Shown here: in pieces, positions 1-10,180 of the stretch
How the letters are laid out: each line of letters begins with the position of its first letter
Position numbering within the stretch: position 1 is the first letter of the stretch
Origin: Polyangia bacterium
Lineage (GTDB): Bacteria; Myxococcota_A; Polyangia; Nannocystales; Nannocystaceae
Length of the DNA: 64,000 bases
NCBI GenBank assembly: GCA_030430565.1
Contig: JAUIKS010000018.1
Span: 1-64,000 of the forward strand
Direction of reading: 5' to 3'
Made by a program: the position numbers and the translations under genes
Notes under the pieces: model-generated
What the model saw: only the letters and a program-made list of their open reading frames with translations
Told to the model about the DNA's origin: nothing
Databases searched by the model: none

Positions 1-124
1 CGGCGTCCCCAACCGGGTCGCCTGCGAGGCCGGCTGCGATGACGCCTACACGAGCTGTCTCGGCGGGATGATCGTCGAGCCTGCGAAGGCCAGCGCGGAC
101 CCGTCGTCCTCCGAGCTGCAGTAG
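1..124 (+). CDS. 3' end of a truncated coding region, Cys-containing C terminus
   Basis: An open frame enters from the left edge (codons start at base 2) and stops with TAG at 122-124. It gives about 40 residues with three cysteines (residues 8, 12 and 19 of the visible part) and an acidic, Ser-rich end. The codons are GC-rich at the third position like the neighbouring genes, so it is probably coding. Too little is present to assign a family. It could be the tail of a secreted Cys-rich protein. The next gene starts 10 bases later in the same direction, so the two may share a transcript. Confidence 0.5.
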   Translation, partial: GVPNRVACEAGCDDAYTSCLGGMIVEPAKASADPSSSELQ

Positions 125-133
125 CATCGCCGG

Positions 134-577
134 GTGTCGGGTCGTGGCCGGCTACTCATCGCCCTGGGGGTCACGCTGGCCCTGGTCAGCCCTGCCCTGC
201 GCCATGTCGACTCGTTCCCCCTCTCGACCTACCCGATGTTCGCCGCCCCCCGGTCGAGCACGCCGAGCATCTCGACCGTCGTCGGGCTCCGGGCCGACGG
301 CGAGCGGGAGTTGCTGACACCCCACCTCATCGGTGGCGATGCCTCGGTCAACTTGTCCCTTCAGACGGTCGAGCGGGCCATCGACCGGGGTCGAAAGGCA
401 CAGCGGCGCCTATGTCGCACCGTCGCGGAGCGCGTCGCGTCCGACCCCGAGCGAGGCGAGCGAATCGTCCGCCTCGAGGTGGTCACCGAACGCTTTGACA
501 CGCGCGATGACTTCGGCGACTTGCTCGAACCCCGCGCGCGAAAGGTGCATGTCCGGTGTCGGGTGAAGCGCCGCTGA
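134..577 (+). CDS. Small membrane-anchored protein preceding the HTTM protein
   Basis: 147 residues from a GTG start. An N-terminal hydrophobic segment (about residues 6-21) looks like an uncleaved signal or membrane anchor. It is followed by an SFPLSTYPMFA motif, which I associate (from memory) with small proteins encoded beside HTTM-domain genes. The rest is soluble and rich in charged residues. The gene overlaps the next start by 22 bases, so translation is probably coupled and the two products may form a membrane complex. The function is unknown. It is not an enzyme family I recognise. Confidence 0.7.
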   Translation: MSGRGRLLIALGVTLALVSPALRHVDSFPLSTYPMFAAPRSSTPSISTVVGLRADGERELLTPHLIGGDASVNLSLQTVERAIDRGRKAQRRLCRTVAERVASDPERGERIVRLEVVTERFDTRDDFGDLLEPRARKVHVRCRVKRR

Positions 578-1506
578 GCCCACTCGATCGCCTCGAAGCG
601 TGGTGGAACGCGCCCGCGCCCGCCGAGCGACTCGCGGCGGTGCGCGCCCTCGTGGGCCTGTACTGCCTGGTGTACTTCTCGGTCCGGGCCCCCGCGCTGA
701 TGCGGGTCGCCCACTTCGACGCCACGCGATTCCGGCCGGTGGGGTTGGCCCAGCTGCTCACCGGCCCCGTTCCGGCGGGGCTACACCAGGGGCTGGTCGT
801 GCTGGCGCTCCTCGGCGCTCTCGCTTTCGCCTTGGGCTGGCGCTATCGCATCACGGCCCCACTGTTCGCCCTCACCCTGCTGTGGGTGCTGACCTATCGG
901 CAGTCCTGGGGTCACCTCAGCCACAGCAACCACCTGGTGATGGTGCACGTGCTGCTGCTCTCGCTGCTGCCGGCCGCGGACGCCTGGTCCCTCGATGCCC
1001 GGGCCGGCCGCCGCGAGCCCGGCGATCCCGGCGCCTACGGGGCAGGCCTGCACCTGCTCATGCTCACCGTGGTCATCAGCTACATGCTGGCCGGCTGGGC
1101 CAAGCTCGAGCAGTCGGGGTTCGGCTGGCTCGACGGCACCGCGTCACGCAACCAGATCGCGCACGACGTTCTGCGCCGCCAGCGTCTCGGGGGCTACCGC
1201 TCCCCCGTCGCGGTGCTCTTCCTACGCCAGCCCTGGGCCTTCACGTTGGTCGCCCTCGGGACCATGATCGTCGAGCTCGGCGCCTTCGTCGCCATGGCCC
1301 GTGGCCGCATCCGCCAGGCCTGGGTCCTGGGAGCGTGGCTGCTTCACGCGGGCATCTACGCCACGATGACGATCAGCTTCTGGTATCCGCTCACCGGCGT
1401 GGCCTTCGCCAGCTTCTTCCCGCTCGAGCAGGCCTGGCGCAGGATCCGGGGCCAGACGCCCAGCGGCGCGGATTTTGCCGCACCGAGCCCGAGCGGGCCG
1501 CACTAG
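556..1506 (+). CDS. HTTM-domain integral membrane protein
   Basis: 316 residues from a GTG start inside the previous gene. It has several hydrophobic helices, at roughly residues 27-45, 75-95, 98-115, 125-140, 165-180, 225-250 and 258-285. The helix arrangement, with the polar WGHLSHSNH segment (about residues 118-126) between helices, fits the HTTM (horizontally transferred transmembrane) domain related to vitamin-K-dependent gamma-carboxylase. Bacterial HTTM proteins are mostly uncharacterised, so a carboxylase activity cannot be assumed. Its tight coupling to the upstream small protein suggests a two-component membrane module. Confidence 0.8.
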   Translation: MSGEAPLSPLDRLEAWWNAPAPAERLAAVRALVGLYCLVYFSVRAPALMRVAHFDATRFRPVGLAQLLTGPVPAGLHQGLVVLALLGALAFALGWRYRITAPLFALTLLWVLTYRQSWGHLSHSNHLVMVHVLLLSLLPAADAWSLDARAGRREPGDPGAYGAGLHLLMLTVVISYMLAGWAKLEQSGFGWLDGTASRNQIAHDVLRRQRLGGYRSPVAVLFLRQPWAFTLVALGTMIVELGAFVAMARGRIRQAWVLGAWLLHAGIYATMTISFWYPLTGVAFASFFPLEQAWRRIRGQTPSGADFAAPSPSGPH

Positions 1507-1516
1507 CGTCGAGAGG

Positions 1517-2860
1517 ATGCCGGAGGCCTTCGCCCACGTCGACGCGGCGTGGCTGCACATGGAGCAGCCCACCAACCTCATGGTCATCTCGGGCTTCTTC
1601 GAGCTCGCTCGTCGGGTCGAGCTCGAGCAGGTCCGCGAGGTGGCGGCAGCGCGGCTCGCCCGGCACGATCGCTTTCGACAGCGGGTCGAGGGCATCGATG
1701 AGCTCGCGGGCCCCCACTGGAACCTCGACCCGCACTTCGACCTGTCCCGGCACGTCACGGAGCTGACCATCGAGCGCGATGACGACGAGGGCCTGCGCCA
1801 GACGGTCGACGAGCTGATCTCCCGTCCACTCGACTACGCCAAGCCCCTGTGGGAGCTGACCCTCATCCAGCGACCCAAGGCAGGCAGCGTAATCCTCACC
1901 CGGATCCACCACGCCGTCGCCGACGGCATTGCGCTCATGCGGGTGCTTCTGTCGATCTCCGACGAGCACGTCGACGAGGGGACGCCCGACGTCGAGCGCG
2001 ACGGCCGGGGGCGGCTGCGCCGGCTGCTCGACACCGGCCGGCACCTGGTGGACGACGCCGCTCACGAGGGGCTACTGCTCGTACGCGAGTCCCGGGAGCG
2101 AGCCCGACTCATCGCCGAGGCCGGGAGCTTCGGGAGGGCCCTGGCACACGTGCTGCTGCGGCCGGCCGACCCCCGGACGCCCTTCTCCGGCCCCCTCGGC
2201 GTGCGCAAAACGACGGCGTGGTCCCGCGCCTTCCCCCTCGACCGGGTCAAGAAGCTCGCCCACCGTCACGGCGCGACGATCAACGACGTGCTCATGTCGG
2301 CCGTCGCGGGTGCCCTGGGCCGCTACATCGAGGAACACGAGCGTCCACCGCGGGACCTCGAGCTCGGCGCAATGGTGCCGGTGAACCTGCGGCCTCTCGA
2401 ACAGGCCCACCGCCTCGGTAACTACTTCGGGCTGGTGATGGCTCCCCTCCCCGTGGGCGTGGAGCATCCGCTGGACCGCTTGCGCGCCACCAAGCGCCAC
2501 ATGGACCAGCTCAAGCGATCGCGTGAGCCGGTGCTCACGTTCGGGATCCTGCACGGCCTCGGCATGCTGAGCCGGCGCCTGGAGGCCCCCTTCGTCCGGT
2601 TCTTCGCCGCCAAGTGCTCGGCGGTCATGACGAATGTCCCCGGGCCGCGCGAGGAGCTGCACATCGCGGGCATTCCGATCCGTCGCCTCGTGTTCTGGGT
2701 CCCCCAGTCCGGGGGCCTCGGGCTGGGCATCAGCGTGATGAGCTACGCCGGACAGGTCTTCGTGGGTGTGATGACCGACGCTTCACTAGTCCCGGATCCC
2801 GAGCGCATCGTGGCCACCTTCGAGGAAGAGCTCGAGGCCCTCGAGGCTGTCAGCACCTGA
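1517..2860 (+). CDS. Wax ester synthase/diacylglycerol acyltransferase (WS/DGAT)
   Basis: 447 residues. I chose ATG 1517 because GAGAGG lies directly before it and the protein then begins at the conserved family start (PEAFAHVDAAWLHME). The acyltransferase active-site motif HHxxxDG is intact (H131, H132, D136, G137). The C-terminal half carries the family motifs VPVNLRP and TNVPGP. The reaction is acyl-CoA-dependent esterification of a long-chain alcohol or diacylglycerol to give wax ester or triacylglycerol at the inner membrane. The length matches the usual 450-480 residues. It starts 10 bases after the HTTM gene ends, so it may share its transcript. Confidence 0.92.
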   Translation: MPEAFAHVDAAWLHMEQPTNLMVISGFFELARRVELEQVREVAAARLARHDRFRQRVEGIDELAGPHWNLDPHFDLSRHVTELTIERDDDEGLRQTVDELISRPLDYAKPLWELTLIQRPKAGSVILTRIHHAVADGIALMRVLLSISDEHVDEGTPDVERDGRGRLRRLLDTGRHLVDDAAHEGLLLVRESRERARLIAEAGSFGRALAHVLLRPADPRTPFSGPLGVRKTTAWSRAFPLDRVKKLAHRHGATINDVLMSAVAGALGRYIEEHERPPRDLELGAMVPVNLRPLEQAHRLGNYFGLVMAPLPVGVEHPLDRLRATKRHMDQLKRSREPVLTFGILHGLGMLSRRLEAPFVRFFAAKCSAVMTNVPGPREELHIAGIPIRRLVFWVPQSGGLGLGISVMSYAGQVFVGVMTDASLVPDPERIVATFEEELEALEAVST

Positions 2861-2889
2861 CCACCCACGACGGATACCGGGAGCGGGCC

Positions 2890-3798
2890 TCAGTGCCCGA
2901 GGACCGACTCCGGTAGCGTGACGTCGCCCGCGTGGGCCTGGGCGAAGTTGAGCAGCGTCCCCGCGGCAATGCGCTCGTGTCGGTGGGTGCCGTCGAGGAA
3001 GCTCGTCAGCGGATCTTCGACCACACGCTCCCTGGACCGGCTGGCATGCACGACCGCCAGCCCCGCCGCCCCCTCGACCACCGTGCCCACGTGGCCCGGC
3101 GCCTCCTCGTCGGACCACACGAACAGCAGGTCCCCCGCGGTGGGCATGCCGTGGGAGTGGCCGAGGGCGCGCTGGTCGGAGCTGTGGCGAGGCAACAGAA
3201 TCTGGCCCTCGACCCACCACACGCGCTGCATCAGGCCGCTGCAGTCGATCCCGTTGGCCGAGCGGCCACCGAGCACATAGGGCACGCCGAGCCAATCCCG
3301 AAGCGCCCGCGTCAGTCGGGTGGGGTCGGGCAGTATCGGCGACGGCAGCGGCGCTGGCTCGGCGGGAACGAGCACCGTCTCGGTCCAGCCTGCGGTCCCG
3401 TCCCGACCCCGGATGAGGGCACATCGTTCCTCGCGGGCCAGCACCTGCACCGGGCCATCATCGCGCTCGAGCTCCGTGACCAGTCCGCGGCCAGGCTGGC
3501 CCCGGTCGAGCCCCCGATGGAGTGTGTAGTGGGCCTCGCGGCTGAGAAACCAGCCGAGGGGGGCCAGCGGCGCCAGCTGGGCCCGCAGTTGCACCTCGTG
3601 GGGGAGCACCGCCGACACCGCGTGTTCGATGGCCGGGAGCATGCGGCGAAGCGCCACCTCGCCGCGCAGGACCAGATCCTCGCCTTCCTGGACCACGTCC
3701 ACCTCGAGGTGGGTCCAGCCGAACGCCTGCACGAGGTGCCGGCGGTGCGCGTCGAGGGCCTGGCGGGCGATGTCGAGCAGCTGGCGGGCGTCCTTCAC
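2890..3798 (-). CDS. NlpC/P60-family cell-wall peptidase
   Basis: 302 residues. The start is a GTG at 3798 that overlaps the TGA of the upstream MurE-like gene by 4 bases (GTGA). The N-terminal 150 residues are not recognised. The C-terminal domain is NlpC/P60-like: GIDCSGLM gives the nucleophile C186, GHVGTV gives H236 and VVHAS gives H251, a plausible Cys-His-His triad. Such enzymes cleave gamma-D-Glu-diaminopimelate or related bonds in murein peptides. No clear signal peptide is seen from this start, which fits a cytoplasmic role in recycling better than a secreted one. The coupling to a murein-peptide ligase supports a wall-peptide substrate. Confidence 0.85.
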   Translation of the reverse strand: MKDARQLLDIARQALDAHRRHLVQAFGWTHLEVDVVQEGEDLVLRGEVALRRMLPAIEHAVSAVLPHEVQLRAQLAPLAPLGWFLSREAHYTLHRGLDRGQPGRGLVTELERDDGPVQVLAREERCALIRGRDGTAGWTETVLVPAEPAPLPSPILPDPTRLTRALRDWLGVPYVLGGRSANGIDCSGLMQRVWWVEGQILLPRHSSDQRALGHSHGMPTAGDLLFVWSDEEAPGHVGTVVEGAAGLAVVHASRSRERVVEDPLTSFLDGTHRHERIAAGTLLNFAQAHAGDVTLPESVLGH

Positions 3799-5057
3799 GG
3801 TGTGGCCTCCTCGCGCTGGGCCTCGGCCTCGCCGAGACAGATCCGCCGCACCTCCTCGCGATCCGAGAACGGCTCGACGCGGTCGCCGAAGTCTTGGCCC
3901 TCCTCGTGGCCCTTGCCAGCCACGACCACCACATCGCCGACACCGGCCCCCTGGATGGCCCGTTCGATCGCTCGGCGACGGTCGAGCTCGATGAGGGGCT
4001 CCATACCGGCAGAGCGTACCCCGTCGGCGATCATCGCGGCGATGGCCCCGGCCTCCTCCCCGCGGGGGTTGTCGCTGGTGAGGATGACCTCGTCGCACAG
4101 CTCGCCGGCCGCTGCCCCCATGGGCGCACGCTTGCGGGGCGTGGACTTGCCCCCGGCCCCGAAGACGGCGATCAAGCGCCCACGCGTCACGCGACGCGCC
4201 ATGCTCAGCGTGCGCCGCAGGGCATCGGTGCTGTGGGCGTAGTCCACGACGACCGTGGGCTCGCGGGCGATGACCTCGAATCGGCCCGGGACCGGGGGAC
4301 AGCTCGCGATCCCCCGCGCCACCGCCGCTCCGTCGAGGTCGGCCGCCAGGGCGGCGCCCGCGGCCGCGAGGGCGTTCTCGGCGAACACCTCACCGAGGAG
4401 ACGGGTCTCGATCGCCCCGCCGAGCGCCTCGGCGCGCGGTGAGGACACGAGGCGGACGTACGTGCCCGCGAGGTCGACGTCGACCTCGGCCGCCTCGAGA
4501 TCGGCCGCGCGCTGGCGGGGCCCGCGAGTTGGCGAACCGAACCACAGCCGCTGCACATCGGCGGGAATGGCCTGGTCGAGCATCACCGCGTGCTCGTCGT
4601 ACGCGTTGAGCACCGCCCATCGCCCAGGCCCGAGAAGGGTGAACAGCTGTGCTTTCGCGGCCAAGTACGCCTCCCAGGAGCCGTGCGTACGGAAATGGTC
4701 CGGAGAGAGATTCGTGAAGACCCCCAGATCAAAGCGCCAGAACTTGGCGTAGTGGTTGGCCAACGCGAGGCTCGTGGCCTCGAGCACCACGTGCTTGCAG
4801 CCGAGCTCGTGGCCCTCCCACATCATGCGCAGGAACTGGTGCTTGCCCCCGGGTCGCTCGGCAGGCTTGCCGTCGTAGGTGTCGCCCGCGGTGGAGATCC
4901 GAATCGCCGGATGCCCCGCCGCCGCGACCGCACGCTCGAGTAGCCACACGGTGGACGTCTTGCCGTTGGTCCCCGTCACCCCGAAGGTGAACATGTCCTC
5001 GGCCCAGGCCTTCGGGGGGCGGGTCGGCCGGACGACCTTGGGGACGGGGTCGGTCAC
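3795..5057 (-). CDS. MurE-like Mur ligase lacking the N-terminal domain
   Basis: 420 residues from GTG 5057. It begins almost directly with the ATP-binding GTNGKTS loop (residues 29-35). The Mur-ligase central domain follows, with SPDHFRTHG and a Lys in the position normally carbamylated, and then the C-terminal domain with DNPR near residue 331, the signature that selects meso-diaminopimelate in MurE. Standard MurE is about 490 residues because of an N-terminal UDP-MurNAc-binding domain. That domain is absent, with only about 20 residues before the P-loop. It probably still joins an amino acid or peptide to an acyl acceptor, but perhaps not a UDP-linked one. It is coupled to the NlpC/P60 gene. 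Confidence 0.85.
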   Translation of the reverse strand: MTDPVPKVVRPTRPPKAWAEDMFTFGVTGTNGKTSTVWLLERAVAAAGHPAIRISTAGDTYDGKPAERPGGKHQFLRMMWEGHELGCKHVVLEATSLALANHYAKFWRFDLGVFTNLSPDHFRTHGSWEAYLAAKAQLFTLLGPGRWAVLNAYDEHAVMLDQAIPADVQRLWFGSPTRGPRQRAADLEAAEVDVDLAGTYVRLVSSPRAEALGGAIETRLLGEVFAENALAAAGAALAADLDGAAVARGIASCPPVPGRFEVIAREPTVVVDYAHSTDALRRTLSMARRVTRGRLIAVFGAGGKSTPRKRAPMGAAAGELCDEVILTSDNPRGEEAGAIAAMIADGVRSAGMEPLIELDRRRAIERAIQGAGVGDVVVVAGKGHEEGQDFGDRVEPFSDREEVRRICLGEAEAQREEATP

Positions 5058-5129
5058 CGGCCCATCATAGACGACGCCGGCCGCCCCCGCGGGGACAGAC
5101 CGGCGTCGCAGCGGGATCGGACGAGGGCC

Positions 5130-5747
<618 letters not shown>

Positions 5748-5779
5748 GGGCAGGCGAATGTAGACGCGTGAAATCGCGC

Positions 5780-5808
5780 GCGCGACAATTTTTCGAGCCT
5801 TGTCGCGC
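5780..5808. promoter_or_regulatory. 9-bp inverted repeat upstream of the LDLa lipoprotein gene
   Basis: Perfect arms GCGCGACAA (5780-5788) and TTGTCGCGC (5800-5808) flank an 11-base T-rich spacer. It lies 33 bases upstream of the LDLa lipoprotein start and 100 bases downstream of the barrel-protein stop. It could be an operator or a transcript hairpin. No U-tract follows the hairpin on the minus strand. Confidence 0.45.
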
Positions 5809-5907
5809 CTGCGCAAATATCCAGTTGTAGCGACCTGTTTCGCCGACCGCGGCGCGTAGCGACACGTCAGGAGAGCGCGGTCTCGCAGCACCACACGCGT
5901 GTTGGAT

Positions 5908-6528
5908 CTACCGGCGCGCGCGCAGGAGCGTCACCGCCACGCTCACGTTCAGCTGCACGTGGTGCCCGTAATAGAACCCTTGGTCGACCGCGATCGTGTC
6001 GAGCGCCGCGAACTCCAGCATGACCCAGCGGTGGGCGTACAGCTTTACGCCGCCGCCCACGGTGTACGCGAAGTCGACGTCCTGCCCGAGCGCGGCACCG
6101 CTCGCGCCGGCGAGCCCGAGACCGCCGATGACAAACGGCGAGATCGCGGCGAGCGGCAGCTGCAGCGTGACCGTCGCGGCGCTTCGATAGAGCCGCGCGG
6201 AGCTCCCCTCGGCGGTGTGCGTCGCGGAGTACGAACCTCGGAGCCCGAGCGCCAGGTACGACAACGCCAGGTAGTCGAGGTGGAGCCCAGCGTCGAGACT
6301 CGACGGAGACAGCTTCGGGAAGGTCTCGCCGCGCTGGGCGAAGATCTCTGGGTCGATCAAGTTATGCGTCAGCGGAGGGCGCCAGACGCCCATGGACACG
6401 CCGAGCTCGAGCATTCCGCGGGTGGGTCGAAGGCGCTTGATCCACGGGTCCCGCGCGGCGGGTGTTGGGGCGCTCGAGTCAGGCGACGGAGCGAGCGCGA
6501 CCACGGTGAGAATGCTCGATATGATCAT
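5908..6528 (-). CDS. Small outer-membrane beta-barrel-like protein
   Basis: 206 residues from ATG 6528 with a short hydrophobic N terminus that is probably a signal peptide. After a Pro-rich segment, the rest shows alternating hydrophobic strands with many Gly, Tyr and Ser residues (for example LALGLRGSYSATH and FAYTVGGGVKLYAH), typical of 8-stranded outer-membrane barrels. It ends in Arg rather than the aromatic residue common at barrel C termini, so the assignment is moderate. No closer family is recognised. It is transcribed away from the arsR region. Confidence 0.6.
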   Translation of the reverse strand: MIISSILTVVALAPSPDSSAPTPAARDPWIKRLRPTRGMLELGVSMGVWRPPLTHNLIDPEIFAQRGETFPKLSPSSLDAGLHLDYLALSYLALGLRGSYSATHTAEGSSARLYRSAATVTLQLPLAAISPFVIGGLGLAGASGAALGQDVDFAYTVGGGVKLYAHRWVMLEFAALDTIAVDQGFYYGHHVQLNVSVAVTLLRARR

Positions 6529-6724
6529 CTCGAGGGCGAGGTCGTCGTACCATAGCTCGATCAGGCTACGGCGAGCACGCCGGCTGGGCTCGGCTCGATG
6601 AGTGCGTCGAGGCCCGGGCGCTCGAGCACGTAGTCAGCGCTCGACGACCCTGTGTCGTCATCGAGTTGATCAAGCCGCGCGAGCCCCCGGGTGTGGGTTT
6701 GAGGAGGCCGCGGGCCGTCGTCAT

Positions 6725-6760
6725 TTGACGACGAGGGCCTTTATCGCATATTGACGATAA
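6725..6760 (+). promoter_or_regulatory. arsR promoter with overlapping ArsR-type operator
   Basis: TTGACG (6725-6730) and CATATT (6747-6752), 16 bases apart, fit a sigma-70 promoter. A perfect 6-bp dyad, TTATCG (6741-6746) and CGATAA (6755-6760), straddles the -10 element, where a repressor would block polymerase. The heptamer TTGACGA also occurs twice (6725-6731, 6751-6757). The predicted transcript start is within about 10 bases of the GTG start, so the mRNA may be nearly leaderless. Confidence 0.55.
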
Positions 6761-6765
6761 GCGCC

Positions 6766-7107
6766 GTGAAGGACACCCGCTGTGAGCCAGGCTCCTGCCC
6801 CCCGGCCGCACCTCGGGCTGCGATCCCCGCGACCGAGAGTGAAGCGAACGCCGCGCTCGCGCGGCTCGCCAAGGCGCTCGGTCACCCGGCTCGAGTCGCC
6901 ATCGTGCGGCTCCTGCTTCGCCGCGAGTCCTGCATCTGCGGCGAGATCGTCGACGAGCTCCCGCTCGCGCAGTCGACCGTCTCGCAGCACCTCAAGCAGC
7001 TCAAGGCCGCCGGATTTATCCGCGGCCACGTCGACGGTCCGCGCGTCTGTTACTGCGTCGAGCCCAGCGTCATCTCGCTGTTCAAGTCGCTCGTCGAGTC
7101 GCTCTGA
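6766..7107 (+). CDS. arsR: ArsR/SmtB-family arsenical-responsive repressor
   Basis: 113 residues from GTG 6766. A TTG at 6751 is also in frame but lies inside the operator. The winged-helix core runs from [15 protein letters not shown] to the recognition helix [16 protein letters not shown]. The metal-site segment SCICGEI gives a Cys-x-Cys pair in the usual place of ArsR arsenite sensors. Further cysteines occur at the N terminus and in a late VCYC motif. It should repress the operon until As(III) or Sb(III) binds. It is followed 20 bases later by the arsenite exporter gene. Confidence 0.9.
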   Translation: MKDTRCEPGSCPPAAPRAAIPATESEANAALARLAKALGHPARVAIVRLLLRRESCICGEIVDELPLAQSTVSQHLKQLKAAGFIRGHVDGPRVCYCVEPSVISLFKSLVESL

Positions 7108-7127
7108 TCACGGAGGCTAACCGAACC

Positions 7128-8165
<1,038 letters not shown>

Positions 8166-8516
8166 ACACGTTGTCGCGCGCTCGCGGGGTCCTGCTTCGC
8201 GGCGTCAGCTCCGCGCGACGGCGCCGCGCGCGTCTGGGACGCGGCCGCGGGAGCCCGGTGTCAGAAGCGCGTGTCGTCATCGAGAGCGCAGTAGAGCGCG
8301 CAGGTAACGGCCGTACTCAGAGCGGCCCGTCGCGTCGGCGAGCGCGGTGAGGCGAGCCGCCGTTCATCTTCCAACGATGCGCCACGGCGCGCGCAGGCCC
8401 GCGTCGTGGCGATCCTCCGTGTGTTCTTCAAGGAGCGCCCCAGCCCTATGGTCAGAAGCGTGGCTTCGGACCGAGCGGCGTCGCGCGTGCTGCTCAGACG
8501 CGCTCCTCGCCGACTG
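8166..8516. other. 351-base gap without a convincing gene
   Basis: A small Arg-rich frame at 8162-8350 overlaps the acr3 stop but looks like chance. GTCAGAAGCG occurs twice (near 8260 and 8450). A short hairpin element at 8486-8510 recurs at 37626-37650. No classical terminator with a U-tract is visible, although acr3 and the minus-strand gene converge here. Confidence 0.6.
8486..8510. repeat. Intergenic hairpin element, copy 1
   Basis: This 25-base stretch matches 37626-37650 at 22 of 25 positions. It contains a small stem around the loop TGCTCAG and the shared tail CGCTCCT. One of the differences turns a T-A pair into a T-G wobble and so keeps the stem. It may be a terminator-like or REP-like element. 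Confidence 0.4.
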
Positions 8517-8918
8517 CTAGCTCTGGGGGGCTTGCACGATGAGCTCGATGCACTCGTAGAACTCGCCGTTCATGACGACCTCGACGCAGGTTGAGCCCTC
8601 GTCGATGCCGATGAAGACGAACTCGCGCTCGAGCGGCCCGCGCTTGACGTCGGCGACGCTGGCGTCCTGCGAGGTTAAGCGCAGCTGGTAGTACTCGTCG
8701 TACTCGTGGTTGTTCGTGCTCTTCGGCTCAACGCGCGCGGTCACGGCGATGCCGACCGGCAGCGTGATCCGGCCGGGCTCGAGCGAGACCGGGACCGGCG
8801 CGGTCGAGCGTATGTTGAACTGCGTGCCGGCGTAGCTCGGCCCGCAGGCGGTGAGCAGGGCGGAGAGCGCGACGAGGCCGGCGAGGGCCGCGGTCTTTTG
8901 GTTGTGTCGGCGAATCAT
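8517..8918 (-). CDS. Small lipoprotein of unknown function
   Basis: 133 residues from ATG 8918 with a clear lipoprotein signal (lipobox LLTAC, Cys near residue 25). The mature part is about 108 residues, predicted mostly beta. It has a Cys pair near the C terminus and repeated hydrophobic/polar alternation, as in an Ig-like sandwich. Its start overlaps the stop of the upstream 328-residue lipoprotein gene by 4 bases (ATGA), so the two are co-translated and may act together at the outer membrane. No family is recognised. Confidence 0.8.
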   Translation of the reverse strand: MIRRHNQKTAALAGLVALSALLTACGPSYAGTQFNIRSTAPVPVSLEPGRITLPVGIAVTARVEPKSTNNHEYDEYYQLRLTSQDASVADVKRGPLEREFVFIGIDEGSTCVEVVMNGEFYECIELIVQAPQS

Positions 8919-9901
8919 GGCTGGCCTCCGTCCGCGTGCAGGTCGTCGAGCGGATCCTCGACGAGCGGGCCGGTGGTCCCGGTCTCGCCCGTGTCGACCG
9001 TGGTGCCCGTCATGTCGTCGGTGGTGCCCGTGGTCATGTCGTCGGTGGTGGTGCCGTCAGTGTCGTCCGTGGTCGCGTCGTCGGTCGTCGTCTCGGTGCC
9101 GGTCGTGGTCGCTACGCCGTCCTCGACCGTGAGCTGGAGGGTCTGGACCACCCCGCCGACGTCGACGCTGAGCGTCGTGATGCCGGGCTGTTGGCCCTCG
9201 ATCTCGATGAGGTTGTACGAGGCGTCGGTGACCACTCGCGCGATCGTCTCGTCCTCGATCGTCCAGGCGAAGGGGAGCGAGCCGCCGAGGGGATCGTCGC
9301 TGGCGGTGAAGGGGACGCCCGCGACGGTCACGACCTCGCCCTCGGCGACGTTGATCTCCGTGATCTCGAGCTTGCTCTCGTTCCAGAAGCCGACGCGCGC
9401 GACGGTGGCGATCCGCAGGTGGATGAGATCGACGACATCGCTGTTGGCCGAGAGGGCGAGCAGCGCGGTGTAGCCGGCCTCCTTCGGGGTGAAGACGCCC
9501 TCGACGCGGGTGATCATCCGCTCGCTCGAGGGCTGGACCGCGAGCGTCGCCGGGCTGTCGACCTCGGCGTCGGGGTCCTTGCTGTAGTCCATGGCGAAGG
9601 GGGCCTCGACCGCCACGACCTCGGGGAACTCGGGCGTGTTGGTGAACAAGCAGGCGGCGTCGGTCTTGCCGGACGAGAGGCAGCTGTAGCGGAACACGCC
9701 GTTGCCCAGCTCGCCCTCGGACTCGTCGACCGGGTCGCTGACGCCGAAGCCGGTACACGAGAGCAGCGTCGGCGCGGCGATAAGGCCGAGCGCGGCCGCG
9801 ACCGCGAGGGCGCGGAGCCTGGGCCGAGGCCTCGCGCGCGTCCGCGTAGGCGCGAAGCTGCGCCCCGACGCGGACTGGGTAGGATAGGTAGATAAGTTCA
9901 T
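8915..9901 (-). CDS. Lipoprotein with Ig-like fold and Thr/Asp-rich tail
   Basis: 328 residues. An Arg-rich N terminus leads into a hydrophobic segment ending in LLSC. The middle (about residues 90-260) reads like two or three beta domains, with repeated VEGVFTPKEAGYTALLAL and QQPGITTLSVDVGG patterns that resemble bacterial Ig-like (Big) domains. Residues 263-310 are a low-complexity Thr/Asp/Gly tail, unusual because myxobacterial stalks normally follow the lipobox at the N terminus. It is translationally coupled to the small lipoprotein downstream. Function unknown; probably a surface or periplasmic structural or adhesive protein. Confidence 0.75.
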   Translation of the reverse strand: MNLSTYPTQSASGRSFAPTRTRARPRPRLRALAVAAALGLIAAPTLLSCTGFGVSDPVDESEGELGNGVFRYSCLSSGKTDAACLFTNTPEFPEVVAVEAPFAMDYSKDPDAEVDSPATLAVQPSSERMITRVEGVFTPKEAGYTALLALSANSDVVDLIHLRIATVARVGFWNESKLEITEINVAEGEVVTVAGVPFTASDDPLGGSLPFAWTIEDETIARVVTDASYNLIEIEGQQPGITTLSVDVGGVVQTLQLTVEDGVATTTGTETTTDDATTDDTDGTTTDDMTTGTTDDMTGTTVDTGETGTTGPLVEDPLDDLHADGGQP

Positions 9902-10180
9902 ACCCAGGACGGTAGCACGTGGCTGAGGCTGCCGGGCGCGCCCGGGTGGTGGACAGCGTTTGCGTTGAGCCGGCGGGCGCTCGATGTCTGCGGAGGCGGC
10001 GAGGCGCGGTCACCCGGCCGCGCTTGTGTCCAGTTGATGAGCGCGTCGACGGCGAGGTGTCGGCGAAAGGTGTGAGCGCGAGGGCGCGGCGACCGGGTCC
10101 GTTCCGGCGAAGTTGACGTCCTTGTCACCGCGCCCCCACGCGTCACGAGGGCAAATTTGCTCGCGTCAACGCGGCGGCCG

